A DNA stretch of 64,000 nucleotides from Bernardetia sp963719525 (GTDB lineage Bacteria; Bacteroidota; Bacteroidia; Cytophagales; Bernardetiaceae). The translations under genes and the position numbers were made by a program. The notes under the pieces are model-generated. The model was not told where the DNA came from. It did not search any database and was given only the letters and a program-made list of their open reading frames with translations. The number at the start of each line of letters is the position of its first letter. Positions within the stretch are counted from its first letter, which is position 1. The DNA is taken from assembly GCA_963719525.1 (NCBI GenBank), contig CAVRCG010000004.1, forward strand, positions 1,922,001 through 1,986,000. Direction: 5' to 3'. Below, piece after piece: positions 27,090 through 35,436 of this stretch.

Positions 27090-27596
27090 CTAACGTGTTC
27101 CAAAAATTTGTGTCCAGTAATCACCTGCTTTTCCAACTCCCATTTCCTTGAAATCTCCATTCATAATATTTCTACAATGTCCTTCACTATCAATCCAACC
27201 TTCAACCACTTTTTTCTCATTGGAATAACCTTTCGCAATATTTTCTCCATACGTTCGCCAGTTGTAACCTTGTCTTTCTATTCGTGTTCCAGCATCGGAG
27301 TTATCTTTTCCTGTGTGAGAAAAATAACTATTCTCTTTCATATCTTTGCTATGAAGATAGGCAGCTTCTGCAAGATTTTCGTTCCAAGTAATTGTAGCTA
27401 CAGCAGGCATTCTTTCGCTTCCACAATCACACCCTTCTGTACGATATTTGTTCACCAGTTTTACTAATTCTTGTTGGTTTATGTTGGAGATAGCGTCTGA
27501 ATCTTGATCTGGTTCAATCTCTGCATCTTCACAAGCAAACAAAACACTAGAAAAAAGCAGTAAAAGAGAATACAATTTTAATTTTTGAAAATTCAT
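27090..27596 (-). CDS. CAP/SCP-domain lipoprotein
   Basis: A 168-residue exported protein with a lipoprotein signal (LYSLLLLFSSVLFACEDAE) and a CAP domain (cysteine-rich secretory, antigen 5, PR-1 superfamily). The domain signature is complete: NENLAEAAYLHSKDM, NSYFSHTGKDN, TYGENIAKGY, VEGWIDSEGHCRNIMN and MGVGKAGDYWTQIFG, with the conserved His and Glu of the cavity. Two extra Cys (EGCDCGSERM) lie near the domain start. Bacterial CAP proteins are extracytoplasmic and mostly of unknown function. It converges with the oxidoreductase gene, 57 bases apart. Confidence 0.9.
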   Translation of the reverse strand: MNFQKLKLYSLLLLFSSVLFACEDAEIEPDQDSDAISNINQQELVKLVNKYRTEGCDCGSERMPAVATITWNENLAEAAYLHSKDMKENSYFSHTGKDNSDAGTRIERQGYNWRTYGENIAKGYSNEKKVVEGWIDSEGHCRNIMNGDFKEMGVGKAGDYWTQIFGTR

Positions 27597-27715
27597 AAGA
27601 AAAGATAGTTAGATTTGTATAATTGATTTGATTAACAATGTACAAAAAAAGTTACAAATAGTTTGCCTAATTAATTGTATTTCCTAATTCCCATTCTCTA
27701 AATCATTGTATTTAA

Positions 27716-27926
27716 TAATGTTACATAACTAAATGAAACCCACGAATTTATTCGTGGAATCTATCACTACCCTACCAATTTTGTTTTAATTGTCTATACT
27801 TTCTCACAAACTACAATGAATAATTTTAGTAGAACAGGTTTAGATAAAAATTAGTCGTTATTTTCCCACGAATAAATTCGTGGGTTTCGTCTAAATATCT
27901 CTAAACTTTTACGCTGCGTAACATTA
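27716..27926. mobile_element. MITE-like element with internal palindromes
   Basis: A 211-base non-coding block bounded by the 9-bp inverted repeats TAATGTTAC (27716-27724) and GTAACATTA (27918-27926). Inside lie two oppositely oriented copies of a CCACGAA-type palindrome, GAAACCCACGAATTTATTCG near 27734 and CGAATAAATTCGTGGGTTTC near 27871. Both sides are flanked by similar phrases containing AAATCATTGTA. This build resembles a miniature inverted-repeat element, but mobility is not shown. Confidence 0.5.
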
Positions 27927-28005
27927 GTAATTTCCCATTTCCTAGTTCCCAAATCATTGTAATTCCCCATTTCTCATCTCCTAATTCCCATTTCCCATTC
28001 TCCAT
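27927..28005. repeat. Reiterated TTCCCATTTCC leader phrase before the radical SAM gene
   Basis: The 80 bases before the TTG start consist of repeated variants of TTCCCATTTCCTA and AATTCCC. A similar block precedes the yqgE-type start at 38281-38350 on the other strand. Confidence 0.7.
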
Positions 28006-28983
28006 TTGAAACTTATTTCCCACCCTATTTTATGCAATTATTATCTAACCTATCGCTGCAACGCAACGTGTAGTTTTTGTGATATTTGGGAAAAACCATC
28101 GCCTTTTGTAAAGGTAGAAAATGTAGAAAAAAACCTTTCAGACCTCAAAAAATTAGGCGTAAAAGTAATCGATTTTACAGGAGGAGAACCACTTTTACAT
28201 CCAGAATTGCCTACTTTTTTGGATATTGCCAAAAGGAAGAAATTTATTACAACTGTTACTACAAATGGAATCCGTTATCCAAAATTGGCAGAAAAATTAA
28301 AGGGAAAAATTGATATGTTGCATTTTTCATTAGATGCAGCCGACAGAGAAACGCACGATAACATGCGTGGAGTAAAATGTTTTGATAAAGTAATTGAATC
28401 GATAGAAATTGCTAAATCTTTAGGAGAACGACCCGATATTTTGTGTACTGTCTTTGAAGGAAACTTTGAGGAAATAGAAAAAATATACGAAACTATTACA
28501 TTCAAAAATAATTTAGTCTTAATATTAAATCCTGTTTTTGAGTATAATTCGGTTGATACTTTAGGAAATCTGAATGCAGATTATCTAAAAAAACTTCTGA
28601 AATTCTCTAAGAAAAAATTAGTTTATCTAAATGAAGCCTTTATAGATTTGCGCTTAGAAGGAGGAAATAAAATTGAAAAACCGATTTGTAAGGCTGCTAG
28701 TTCGACACTTGTTATTTCGCCAGAAAACAAACTTGTTTTGCCTTGTTATCATTTAGGAAAAGAAGAATTTGAAATCAATGATAATTTGTATGAATTATAT
28801 CATTCCGATAAAATAAAAAAACTAATTTCAGAAGAAGGAAAACTTGCAGAATGTGAAGGCTGTACCATTAATTGTTATATGCAGCCTTCTTTTGCTGTTG
28901 AGATAAATCGTTTTTTTTGGAAAGCTCTGCCGAGTACGCTCAAGTATAATTTTATGAAAGGAACGTGGAAAAATCTACTTTAA
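28006..28983 (+). CDS. Radical SAM protein with C-terminal Cys cluster
   Basis: A 325-residue radical S-adenosylmethionine enzyme. The iron-sulfur motif is NYYLTYRCNATCSFCDIWEK (CxxxCxxC), followed by VKVIDFTGGEPLLHPELPTF (GGE motif). The C-terminal region has extra Cys residues, KPICKAASSTLVIS, VLPCYHLGKEEF and CEGCTINCYMQPSF, consistent with a SPASM-like auxiliary cluster. The start must be a non-ATG codon: TTG at 28006 follows an in-frame stop at 27982-27984 and the only other candidates would cut into the cluster motif. The gene ends only 4 bases from the convergent response-regulator stop. The substrate is unknown. Confidence 0.85.
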   Translation: MKLISHPILCNYYLTYRCNATCSFCDIWEKPSPFVKVENVEKNLSDLKKLGVKVIDFTGGEPLLHPELPTFLDIAKRKKFITTVTTNGIRYPKLAEKLKGKIDMLHFSLDAADRETHDNMRGVKCFDKVIESIEIAKSLGERPDILCTVFEGNFEEIEKIYETITFKNNLVLILNPVFEYNSVDTLGNLNADYLKKLLKFSKKKLVYLNEAFIDLRLEGGNKIEKPICKAASSTLVISPENKLVLPCYHLGKEEFEINDNLYELYHSDKIKKLISEEGKLAECEGCTINCYMQPSFAVEINRFFWKALPSTLKYNFMKGTWKNLL

Positions 28984-28987
28984 TTAT

Positions 28988-29377
28988 TTACATCTCATAA
29001 AAAAGATTTGTTAATAACTCTGGCGTAATCGGTTTTACGACATATTTATCTATTATGTTGTATTTTTTAGCTTTCTCTGCATCTTCTTCATTTATAGAAG
29101 AAGTTACTACATAAATAATAACTTTCTTTTTTGAGGGTTCTATAAACTCATCCAAAAACTCCCATCCATCTATGATAGGCATATTCAAATCTAAAAATAT
29201 AACATCAGGAATATTTCTACCCGAACGCAATCGTGGTTTTAATGAATTGAGAGCAGTTTCTCCATCTTTGAAGAACTCTATATAATTGGAAAAATCTACC
29301 ATTTTCATTACCCTATCGGTAAGATAAGTATAAATTGGGTCATCATCTATGACACAAACGTGATTAAATTTAGGCAT
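28988..29377 (-). CDS. Single-domain response regulator 2
   Basis: A 129-residue receiver domain with no output domain. It has the acidic pair CVIDDDPIYTYL, phospho-acceptor Asp in VIFLDLNMPIIDGWEFLDE, the Thr/Ser switch IYVVTSSINEEDA and the Lys in KYVVKPITPELL. It is about 60% alike by eye to the regulator at 29457-29864, which suggests tandem duplication. It lies last in the kinase-regulator-regulator array, 79 bases after its sister gene. As a CheY-like protein it would act by protein contact. Confidence 0.92.
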   Translation of the reverse strand: MPKFNHVCVIDDDPIYTYLTDRVMKMVDFSNYIEFFKDGETALNSLKPRLRSGRNIPDVIFLDLNMPIIDGWEFLDEFIEPSKKKVIIYVVTSSINEEDAEKAKKYNIIDKYVVKPITPELLTNLFYEM

Positions 29378-29456
29378 CTTTTGAGAGGAATATTGATTGT
29401 TTTAAATAACTTGTAAGTGTTTTATATTGCAAAAATAACTAGCATTTTACTAAAAA

Positions 29457-29864
29457 TCAAATATCGTCTTCATTTTCTATATTTTCAAACCATTGTTTCA
29501 GTCTTTCAGGCGTAATTGGTTTGACTACATAATTGGTCACTAAAGAATACTGCTTCGCCTTATCCATATCAGCAGGGTCAATGGAAGAAGTAACAATATA
29601 AATGATAATTTTTTGTGTGTTTGGAGTCATAAACTCATCCAAAAACTGCCAGCCGTCCATAATAGGCATATTCAAATCTAAGAATATAATTTCAGGTACG
29701 TTTGTATTTGATTCTACTCTAGGTTTGAGTGCTGCTAGAGCCTCTTTTCCATTTTTGAATATTTCTATATATCCTGCAAAATCCCCTTTTTCCATAATCT
29801 TACGAGTAGTAAAGGTATAAATATGGTCGTCGTCTATGATACAGACATGTTTAAACTTTGGCAT
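29457..29864 (-). CDS. Single-domain response regulator 1
   Basis: A 135-residue receiver domain: CIIDDDHIYTFTTRKIM, IIFLDLNMPIMDGWQFLDE (phospho-acceptor Asp), IYIVTSSIDPADMDKA and NYVVKPITPERL. It carries no DNA-binding domain. Its start overlaps the 3' end of the histidine kinase gene by 14 bases, so the two are translationally linked and the kinase is its likely phosphodonor. The close paralogue follows immediately. Confidence 0.93.
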   Translation of the reverse strand: MPKFKHVCIIDDDHIYTFTTRKIMEKGDFAGYIEIFKNGKEALAALKPRVESNTNVPEIIFLDLNMPIMDGWQFLDEFMTPNTQKIIIYIVTSSIDPADMDKAKQYSLVTNYVVKPITPERLKQWFENIENEDDI

Positions 29865-31383
29865 TTTTGAGATAAATTTTAAATGTTGTTCCTTTATTTA
29901 CTTCGCTCTCTACTTCTACTTTTCCTCCTAATGCTTCTATTTGATTTTTGGCAATGAAAAGTCCGATTCCACGAGCATCTTCTCTTTCGTGAAAAGTTTT
30001 GTACATACCAAAAAGTTTTTTACCGTGTCTATTCAAATCAATTCCTAATCCGTTGTCTTTAATGGAAAAGCAAACAAAATACGGATTTTCTTCTGATTCA
30101 ATAGAAATAATAGGCTTTCTTTCATCTGAACGATACTTTATAGAATTAGTCAGAAAATTCAGTAGTATACTTTCCAAATAAGCAGGAATAGCTTCCACTT
30201 CTACATCCTTACTTACTTTATTTGTAATTTTTGCTTGAGTAGCATCAATTTGACTGCGTATGGACAAATATGATTTTTCTATATACTCATACAAATTTAG
30301 AGGTTCAATGTTTTCTCTTACCTCATTTTGCATAACCACAATATCAGTTAGGTAAGACAATGTTTCTTGTAGATTATCCGACGACTGCACCAAAAGAGGA
30401 AAAAAATCATCTTCTATCAGATTCGGATTTTCTAGTTTCATCATAGCAATTAACATAGAAAAATTACTCGTATGCGAACGAAGATTGTGCGATACAATAT
30501 GTGCAAAGTTAAGCAATCTTTTATTTTGTGCAAGTGTCGTTTCTAACAATAGCTTTTTCTCTGTAATATCAGTCAGTTGAGAAACAAAATGAAGAGGATT
30601 TCCAGCATCATCTTTCATCATCGAAACGCTAAGCAGCACCCAAACCATTTCTCTGTTTTTATTAAAATAGCGTTTTTCCATCTGATAACTTTCTGTTCTT
30701 CCTTGTACGAGTGCTTCCAGTAATTTCAAATCTAAGTCCAAATCTTCAGGATGCGTAATATCTTGAAAGGTAATTTCTGATAACTCTTCCTTCGTATAAC
30801 CCAACATTGCACAAACTTGCTGATTTACTTGTAACCATTTTCCCTCCAAACTAATGAGAGCCATTCCGTTGGGCGCAAACTCAAAGGTTTGTCTAAAGAG
30901 TTCTTTTTGTCTTTCTAGTTCGTTTCTTCTTTTTACATCTATATCTATGTTTTGAAAAAGTCCGTATAATCTTTTACATTTTCCATCTTCAAATTCAGTT
31001 ATTCCTATGGCTCGTGTCCAGATAAAATTTCCTTTTGCTGTCTTTATCTGAACTTCTACATCATAATTTGTTCCTTCTTGTATGGCTTTGGTATAGTGTT
31101 CTTTTATAATCTGACGACTTTTTCCTTCTCTAAAAAAGTCGATTCCTTCTTCTAAGGTAGGATTATAATCTCCCTCTACTTCGTGTATTTTGCGAGTAAC
31201 TTTGCTCCATATTACAGTTTGTGTTTCTAAGTCCACTTCCCATATTCCCATTTGAGCAGCAGCCTTAATTCTGTTAAGAACTACTTTATACTTCTTCAAA
31301 TCGTCTTTATGAGTAGCTAATTTAGCTAATAATTGTTCATTGCTTAATTCCACTTCTTTATCCATTTTGTTTTCTTCTATCAT
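29851..31383 (-). CDS. PAS-domain sensor histidine kinase
   Basis: A 510-residue cytoplasmic sensor kinase without membrane segments. After a coiled-coil start, two PAS domains lie at about residues 35-140 (MGIWEVDLETQTVIWSKVTR) and 155-275 (FEFAPNGMALISLEGKWLQV, AMLGYTKEELSEI). The dimerisation helix carries the phospho-accepting His in NFAHIVSHNLRSHTSNFSML (about residue 298), with the HNLR variant usual in Bacteroidota. The ATPase domain has LNFLTNSIKYRS (N box), KDNGLGIDLNRHG (G1) and ARGIGLFIAKNQIEALGG (G2). It heads an array with two single-domain regulators. The signal, probably a small molecule or redox cue bound by PAS, is unknown. Confidence 0.92.
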   Translation of the reverse strand: MIEENKMDKEVELSNEQLLAKLATHKDDLKKYKVVLNRIKAAAQMGIWEVDLETQTVIWSKVTRKIHEVEGDYNPTLEEGIDFFREGKSRQIIKEHYTKAIQEGTNYDVEVQIKTAKGNFIWTRAIGITEFEDGKCKRLYGLFQNIDIDVKRRNELERQKELFRQTFEFAPNGMALISLEGKWLQVNQQVCAMLGYTKEELSEITFQDITHPEDLDLDLKLLEALVQGRTESYQMEKRYFNKNREMVWVLLSVSMMKDDAGNPLHFVSQLTDITEKKLLLETTLAQNKRLLNFAHIVSHNLRSHTSNFSMLIAMMKLENPNLIEDDFFPLLVQSSDNLQETLSYLTDIVVMQNEVRENIEPLNLYEYIEKSYLSIRSQIDATQAKITNKVSKDVEVEAIPAYLESILLNFLTNSIKYRSDERKPIISIESEENPYFVCFSIKDNGLGIDLNRHGKKLFGMYKTFHEREDARGIGLFIAKNQIEALGGKVEVESEVNKGTTFKIYLKNAKV

Positions 31384-31669
31384 AATTCATCTGATTTTAA
31401 GTTACAACAATCTCAAACGGTTTTTGTCTTTTCTTTTAATAGAGTTAAGAATATCAATGAAGCAAATTTTCTAAAAAAATCCGTGGTGTAGTTACTTTTC
31501 GGCTTGATAAATCAAGCCTCTACGTCTTTAAATGTAACACCTAAAAAGCAGCGAAGCTAATTTGATTTGTCAAGTTGGTTTTCTTAAGATTCAAATTCTT
31601 TTAATTCATAAAGTTTATGTTTCAGAGAAACAATAGGAGTAACATTTGTAAATAAACAACTAGTTGCCA
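31384..31669. other. Spacer upstream of the kinase, with a short hairpin
   Basis: This AT-rich region has no supported gene. It contains the perfect hairpin GGCTTGATAAATCAAGCC near 31501-31518. The rest, up to the 118-bp repeat, shows nothing recognisable. Confidence 0.5.
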
Positions 31670-31788
31670 AATTTTATTCTGTGCAATCGTCTTTTTTTTC
31701 ATAAAATAGGGTTTGCGAGTCCTATTCTATGGAAAAGCAAACTATTATTTTGCCCAAAACAAGTTTATATGTAGAAATTGGAAAACGT
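31670..31788 (+). repeat. 118-bp dispersed repeat, copy 2
   Basis: Highly similar to the reverse complement of 8853-8971. It includes a hairpin of the GGGTTTGCAAACCC family (ATAGGGTTTGCGAGTCC near 31703) and ends GGAAAACGT. Short open frames across it are not genes. Confidence 0.8.
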
Positions 31789-31870
31789 CATTCACATTGA
31801 TAGAAAACAATAGTTATTTCATATATTTCATTTATGAGAGTTATTTTTTGAGTAAATATGAAGGTAAAAA

Positions 31871-31901
31871 TTGTTTATCTAATAAAAAAAACGCAATTTT
31901 G
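31871..31901 (+). promoter_or_regulatory. Candidate promoter for rplY
   Basis: TTG at 31871-31873, a 20-base gap and CAATTTTG at 31894-31901 deviate from the TAnnTTTG consensus only in the first base. It lies about 60 bases before the chosen ATG at 31963. Confidence 0.45.
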
Positions 31902-31962
31902 CATCTTTATTTTTATGAGACGGTCGGCAATCGTCTTTCGGCAATTTAATTTATACAAAAAA

Positions 31963-32604
31963 ATGAAATCTTTAGAAATTATCGGTTATTACCGAAAAGA
32001 AAATCAAATGGGTGCAAAAGCTGCTCATTTGTTGCGTTTAGAAGGTTATGTACCTTGCGTATTATATGGAACAGAAGAAAATAAGCATTTTTATGTGCCT
32101 AATATTTTGTTTCGTGATTTGATTTATACTTCAAAAGTACATACTGTAGTATTAAATATTGAAGGTGATATTTTTAATGCTATCGTTCAAGATTATCAAA
32201 CACATCCAGTAAGTGATGTTATGATGCATACTGATTTTCTTTTAATGAAAGAAGATAAGCCTGTCAAAATCGATGTTCCTGTTACTTTAGTTGGTCGTTC
32301 TTTGGGCGAGCAAAAAGGTGGTCGTATGGTTTTGAAGATGCGTAAACTGAAAGTAAAAGCACTTCCAGCTAATCTTCCTGATACAATTGAAGTAGATGTT
32401 ACCAAATTAGAATTAGGAAAATCTATCAAACTTTCTGAAATCGGAGAGCGTTCTTACGAAATCTTGAATAGTCCTTTAGTTTCTATTGCAACCGTTACTG
32501 TTCCTCGTACACTTCGTACAGGTGGTGGCGTAGATGGCGAAGAATTAGAAGGCGAAGAAGAAGAAGGAGCAGAAGGTGCAGAAGGAGAAGCAGCAGCAGA
32601 ATAG
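31963..32604 (+). CDS. rplY: 50S ribosomal protein L25, Ctc type
   Basis: A 213-residue 5S-rRNA-binding ribosomal protein of the long (TL5/Ctc) type. The N-terminal L25 domain begins MKSLEIIGYYRKENQMGAKAAHLLRLEGYVPCVLYG written in two parts: MKSLEIIGYYRKENQMGAK and HLLRLEGYVPCVLYG. The second beta domain has DEDKPVKIDVPVTLVG-like sequence (KEDKPVKIDVPVTLVGRS) and LPDTIEVDVTKLELGKSI. The C-terminus is an acidic Glu/Gly tail, common in Bacteroidota L25. An open frame from 31858 would prepend 35 residues that look like the AT-rich leader, so the ATG at 31963 is preferred. Confidence 0.93.
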   Translation: MKSLEIIGYYRKENQMGAKAAHLLRLEGYVPCVLYGTEENKHFYVPNILFRDLIYTSKVHTVVLNIEGDIFNAIVQDYQTHPVSDVMMHTDFLLMKEDKPVKIDVPVTLVGRSLGEQKGGRMVLKMRKLKVKALPANLPDTIEVDVTKLELGKSIKLSEIGERSYEILNSPLVSIATVTVPRTLRTGGGVDGEELEGEEEEGAEGAEGEAAAE

Positions 32605-32676
32605 TAGTAAAATTATTTTCTGTTTTTAATAATTGATTTTATTGAAATAGAAATATGTTTATAGTAGATATCAAAG

Positions 32677-32714
32677 AAATCCATTAGAAAATACGTTTTC
32701 TGATGGATTTTTTT
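32677..32714 (+). terminator. Terminator after rplY
   Basis: AAATCCATTAGAAAA and TTTTCTGATGGATTTTTTT form a stem with a 3-base loop and a T-run about 75 bases beyond the stop. Confidence 0.82.
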
Positions 32715-32797
32715 GTTCTATTTCTGACCTACTATTCAAGATTACTACTCTTCATCGTATAAAATGATACTTTTATGATTTTCTTTCTTCTGATAGG

Positions 32798-32980
32798 ATA
32801 GATTTGTTGAAAAAGATAATTGATTTAGTAGGAGTAGATCGTATCGGCATTGTGATAGAGGAGATAGAGAAGAAGTCTCAGTGCAGCTAATTTATTGGTC
32901 ATAAATGGCTCAAATACTTGAAGGACAAAGGTATAGATTTTTGTATGCGTGTTCCTAAATATCAGCAAATTAAAATATGA
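32798..32980 (+). pseudogene. Remnant of an IS4-family transposase
   Basis: Sixty codons read IDLLKKIIDLVGVDRIGIVI, then after a TAA at 32888-32890 FIGHKWLKYLKDKGIDFCMR and VPKYQQIKI. The layout LLKKxI..GxxxI, FIGxxWLKxL, GIxFxxR is typical of the IS4-type DDE domain region around its second Asp (normally DREFIG). Here that Asp-Arg-Glu is lost, the stop interrupts it, and flanking parts are absent. No terminal repeats are seen. It is a decayed insertion sequence. Confidence 0.7.
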
Positions 32981-33036
32981 TAAAGTCTATATAGCAAAGC
33001 ACTCATTATCAAGCAATTAAAATAGTAGTATAGAGT

Positions 33037-33076
33037 AAAAAATACCCTATTTCTAAAAATAAAAATAGGGTAATTT
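33037..33076. terminator. Hairpin downstream of ugd
   Basis: AAAATACCCTATTT and AAATAGGGTAATTTT form a stem of about 13 bp with A/T-rich flanks on both strands. It may terminate the minus-strand ugd transcript about 100 bases after its stop. Confidence 0.5.
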
Positions 33077-33097
33077 TAAAACATATTTATCACAAAC

Positions 33098-33168
33098 AAA
33101 ACCCACGAACTTATTCGTGGGAGTGTTATGAAACTCTACCGTTGCTCGTATCCCTACGAGCGACATTC
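33098..33168. repeat. Two adjacent short palindromes after ugd
   Basis: ACCCACGAACTTATTCGTGG (near 33102) belongs to the CCACGAA family seen at 27734 and 27871. TACCGTTGCTCGTATCCC followed by TACGAGCGACAT (near 33137-33166) belongs to the CTCGTG/CACGAG hairpin family seen twice at 37549-37686. Confidence 0.7.
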
Positions 33169-33176
33169 TATTTAAA

Positions 33177-34526
33177 TTAAGCTTCTTGAGGAATTTGTTT
33201 TTTCTCTCTTGTATCAACAGCTTGCCTTCCGATACTGTTATAATAGGTTTTCAAATTTTCCATTTGTTCCAAATCAAATACATTTCTTCCATCAAAAATA
33301 ACTCTGTCTTTCATAATAGAAAACGTTTTGTCAAAATCTGGAGTACGGAAAACGTTCCATTCAGTAACAATAATCAAGGCATCAGCATTTTTGAGTGCGT
33401 TATACTGGTTTTCCTCAAAAGAAACTCTCTCATCTCCTTCATATTGCTCGTGTACATTTTCCATTGCTTCTGGGTCAAAAGTAGCAACTGTCGCACCTGC
33501 TTCTATAAGTTCATCAATGATATACAAAGCTGGAGCTTCTCTAATATCGTCTGTACTTGGTTTGAAGGCTAATCCCCACATGGCAAAATGTTTTCCTGTC
33601 AAATCTTCACCATAAAACGACTTTATTTTATCTACCATCACTACTTTTTGGCGTTCGTTTACTTTCATTACCGAACTCAAAATCTTAAATTCATATTTAT
33701 TCTCATTCGCTGTTCTTTCCAAAGCCTGTACATCTTTTGGAAAACAACTTCCACCATAACCTATACCAGCAAACAAAAATCGTTGCCCAATACGTGTATC
33801 AGAACCCATTCCTTTACGCACATAATCCACATTTGCACCTACAAGCTCACAAATATTTGCAATCTCATTCATAAAACTAATACGAGTAGCGAGGTAAGAA
33901 TTGGCAGCATATTTTGTCATTTCAGCCGAACGCTCGTCCATAAAAATAACTGGATTTCCTTGTCTTACATACGGATTATACAATTTCTCCATTACCTTCT
34001 TAGCTCGCTCCGAAGACGTACCAACGACCACTCTATCGGGTTTCATAAAATCATCAACGGCTACACCTTCTCTCAAAAATTCTGGATTAGAAACGACATC
34101 AAACTCCGTTTTTGCATTCTTTGCAATAGCAGCATGTACACGCTCAGCAGTACCAACAGGAACAGTACTTTTATCTACAATCACTTTATAATCTGTAATC
34201 ATTTTTCCTAACTGCTCAGCTACACCCAAAACATACGAAAGGTCAGCAGAACCATCTTCCCCTGGAGGAGTAGGAAGTGCTAAGAAAATAATTTCGGCAT
34301 CTTTGATTGCTTCTTCTAAATTGGTCGTAAAAACGATGCGTTCTTGTTTGATATTTCGCTCAAACAAAACTTGTAAACCCGGTTCGTAGATCGTTAGTTT
34401 ACCAGATTTAAGACGATTTACTTTACTCTCATCAATGTCAACACAAATTACTTGATTTCCAGTTTCTGCAAAACAAGTTCCCGATACCAAACCTACGTAC
34501 CCTGTACCAATGACTGCTAATTTCAT
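33177..34526 (-). CDS. ugd: UDP-glucose 6-dehydrogenase
   Basis: A 449-residue enzyme that oxidises UDP-glucose to UDP-glucuronate with two NAD+, feeding exopolysaccharide or capsule synthesis. The N-terminal NAD site is KLAVIGTGYVGLVSGTCFAE. NPEFLREGVAVDDFMKPDR marks the central domain. The catalytic Cys is in GIGYGGSCFPKDVQALERTA, and the C-terminal UDP domain has FAMWGLAFKPSTDDIREAPA. The length is normal. A closely related UDP-ManNAc or GDP-mannose dehydrogenase is less likely given these motifs. No sugar-polymer genes flank it. Its 5' leader can form a long stem. Confidence 0.94.
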   Translation of the reverse strand: MKLAVIGTGYVGLVSGTCFAETGNQVICVDIDESKVNRLKSGKLTIYEPGLQVLFERNIKQERIVFTTNLEEAIKDAEIIFLALPTPPGEDGSADLSYVLGVAEQLGKMITDYKVIVDKSTVPVGTAERVHAAIAKNAKTEFDVVSNPEFLREGVAVDDFMKPDRVVVGTSSERAKKVMEKLYNPYVRQGNPVIFMDERSAEMTKYAANSYLATRISFMNEIANICELVGANVDYVRKGMGSDTRIGQRFLFAGIGYGGSCFPKDVQALERTANENKYEFKILSSVMKVNERQKVVMVDKIKSFYGEDLTGKHFAMWGLAFKPSTDDIREAPALYIIDELIEAGATVATFDPEAMENVHEQYEGDERVSFEENQYNALKNADALIIVTEWNVFRTPDFDKTFSIMKDRVIFDGRNVFDLEQMENLKTYYNSIGRQAVDTREKKQIPQEA

Positions 34527-34567
34527 ATATATAAAATAATTTTGAAATAATTAAAAAAGAAATAAAC

Positions 34568-34626
34568 AAAACGGATTTTTGATTGAAAAATAGAAGAAGT
34601 AAAATCAAAGTAAACATTCCGTTTTG
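34568..34626 (-). promoter_or_regulatory. Possible structured leader of ugd
   Basis: CAAAACGGA (34568-34576) and TCCGTTTTG (34618-34626) are exact reverse complements. Within them TTTGATT and AATCAAA can extend the stem. This region lies between the ugd start and a TATCTTTG box (CAAAGATA at 34639-34646 on the plus strand), so it would be in the 5' untranslated RNA. No known riboswitch class is recognised. Confidence 0.4.
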
Positions 34627-34689
34627 TATTTAGAATGACAAAGATACGAAAAGTAGGTTTTTTAGAAGGACTTTTTGGAAAGAAATGTT

Positions 34690-35427
34690 TTATCTTAATA
34701 ATTCAGCATAATCAATTTCGTCAAATTCAAGTTCTAACTGTTTTTCTATTTCACAATTATTTATAATTAACGCAACACTTTTTATTTTATCAGCAGCAAT
34801 CATCAAATGATATGATGCATCAGTTTTGTTAGTTATCTCTTCAAAAACAGCAATTCCCTTTTGCTGATCTATAATATGTATTATCAGTTCTCTGTTTCGT
34901 TGGTTAATACCTGTTAGCTCAAAAGAATAAGTTTTATCATCAATTTTTCTTTGAGTTATAATCTTGTTGGCTACTGCGCCTTCGCCTGTCCAGTCTATAA
35001 ACGTACTATCACTAAAAGAAGCTTTATAGGAAAAGTAGGAATCACAAGGTTTATAGGCGTAGAATCTATTTACAAACTGTTTTAAGGAAACCCATTTTAT
35101 CAAACTAATTATGGGTGTTTTAATTCTTAAGTTTGTGTTATCTTTCTGCAAGTACTTTATGGAGTAAGCATAATTTTCACTACTAAAATCAGTAAAACTA
35201 GTTATTGAATCATAAAATCTACTATTCTTGTCTTTATCAAAATAGATAGATTGAGCAGATCTGACTGAAGTGCTATATTGTATAAAACTTGTATCAGGTT
35301 CACTCCAATTACTTTCTTGCTCATTTGTTTTTGTAGCTGTTTGCTTGATTTCTCTTATAGATTTGTTCTCAGTACAAGAAAAAAAGAGAATAAATATGGA
35401 AAATAATAAGGTTTTTAAATAGTTCAT
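34690..35427 (-). CDS. Lipoprotein of unknown function
   Basis: A 245-residue predicted lipoprotein: MNYLKTLLFSIFILFFSCTENK contains the signal and lipobox Cys (shown here across positions 1-22 in part: LFSIFILFFSCTENK). The mature protein starts with a Thr/Lys/Gln-rich linker and continues with mixed beta segments (DGAVANKIITQRKID-like: EGAVANKIITQRKIDDKTYS, then LIIHIIDQQKGIAVFEEITN). I do not recognise a family. It starts 10 bases after the end of the antitoxin-like gene and may be cotranscribed with it. Confidence 0.65.
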   Translation of the reverse strand: MNYLKTLLFSIFILFFSCTENKSIREIKQTATKTNEQESNWSEPDTSFIQYSTSVRSAQSIYFDKDKNSRFYDSITSFTDFSSENYAYSIKYLQKDNTNLRIKTPIISLIKWVSLKQFVNRFYAYKPCDSYFSYKASFSDSTFIDWTGEGAVANKIITQRKIDDKTYSFELTGINQRNRELIIHIIDQQKGIAVFEEITNKTDASYHLMIAADKIKSVALIINNCEIEKQLELEFDEIDYAELLR

Positions 35428-35436
35428 TTTCTAAAT

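Noticed and set aside
31713..31949. 78-codon frame on the plus strand before rplY
   Set aside because: It spans the repeat, promoter and leader of rplY and has no protein-like composition.
33588..34211. 207-codon open frame on the plus strand
   Set aside because: It is antisense to the well-supported ugd gene and has a composition typical of shadow frames.
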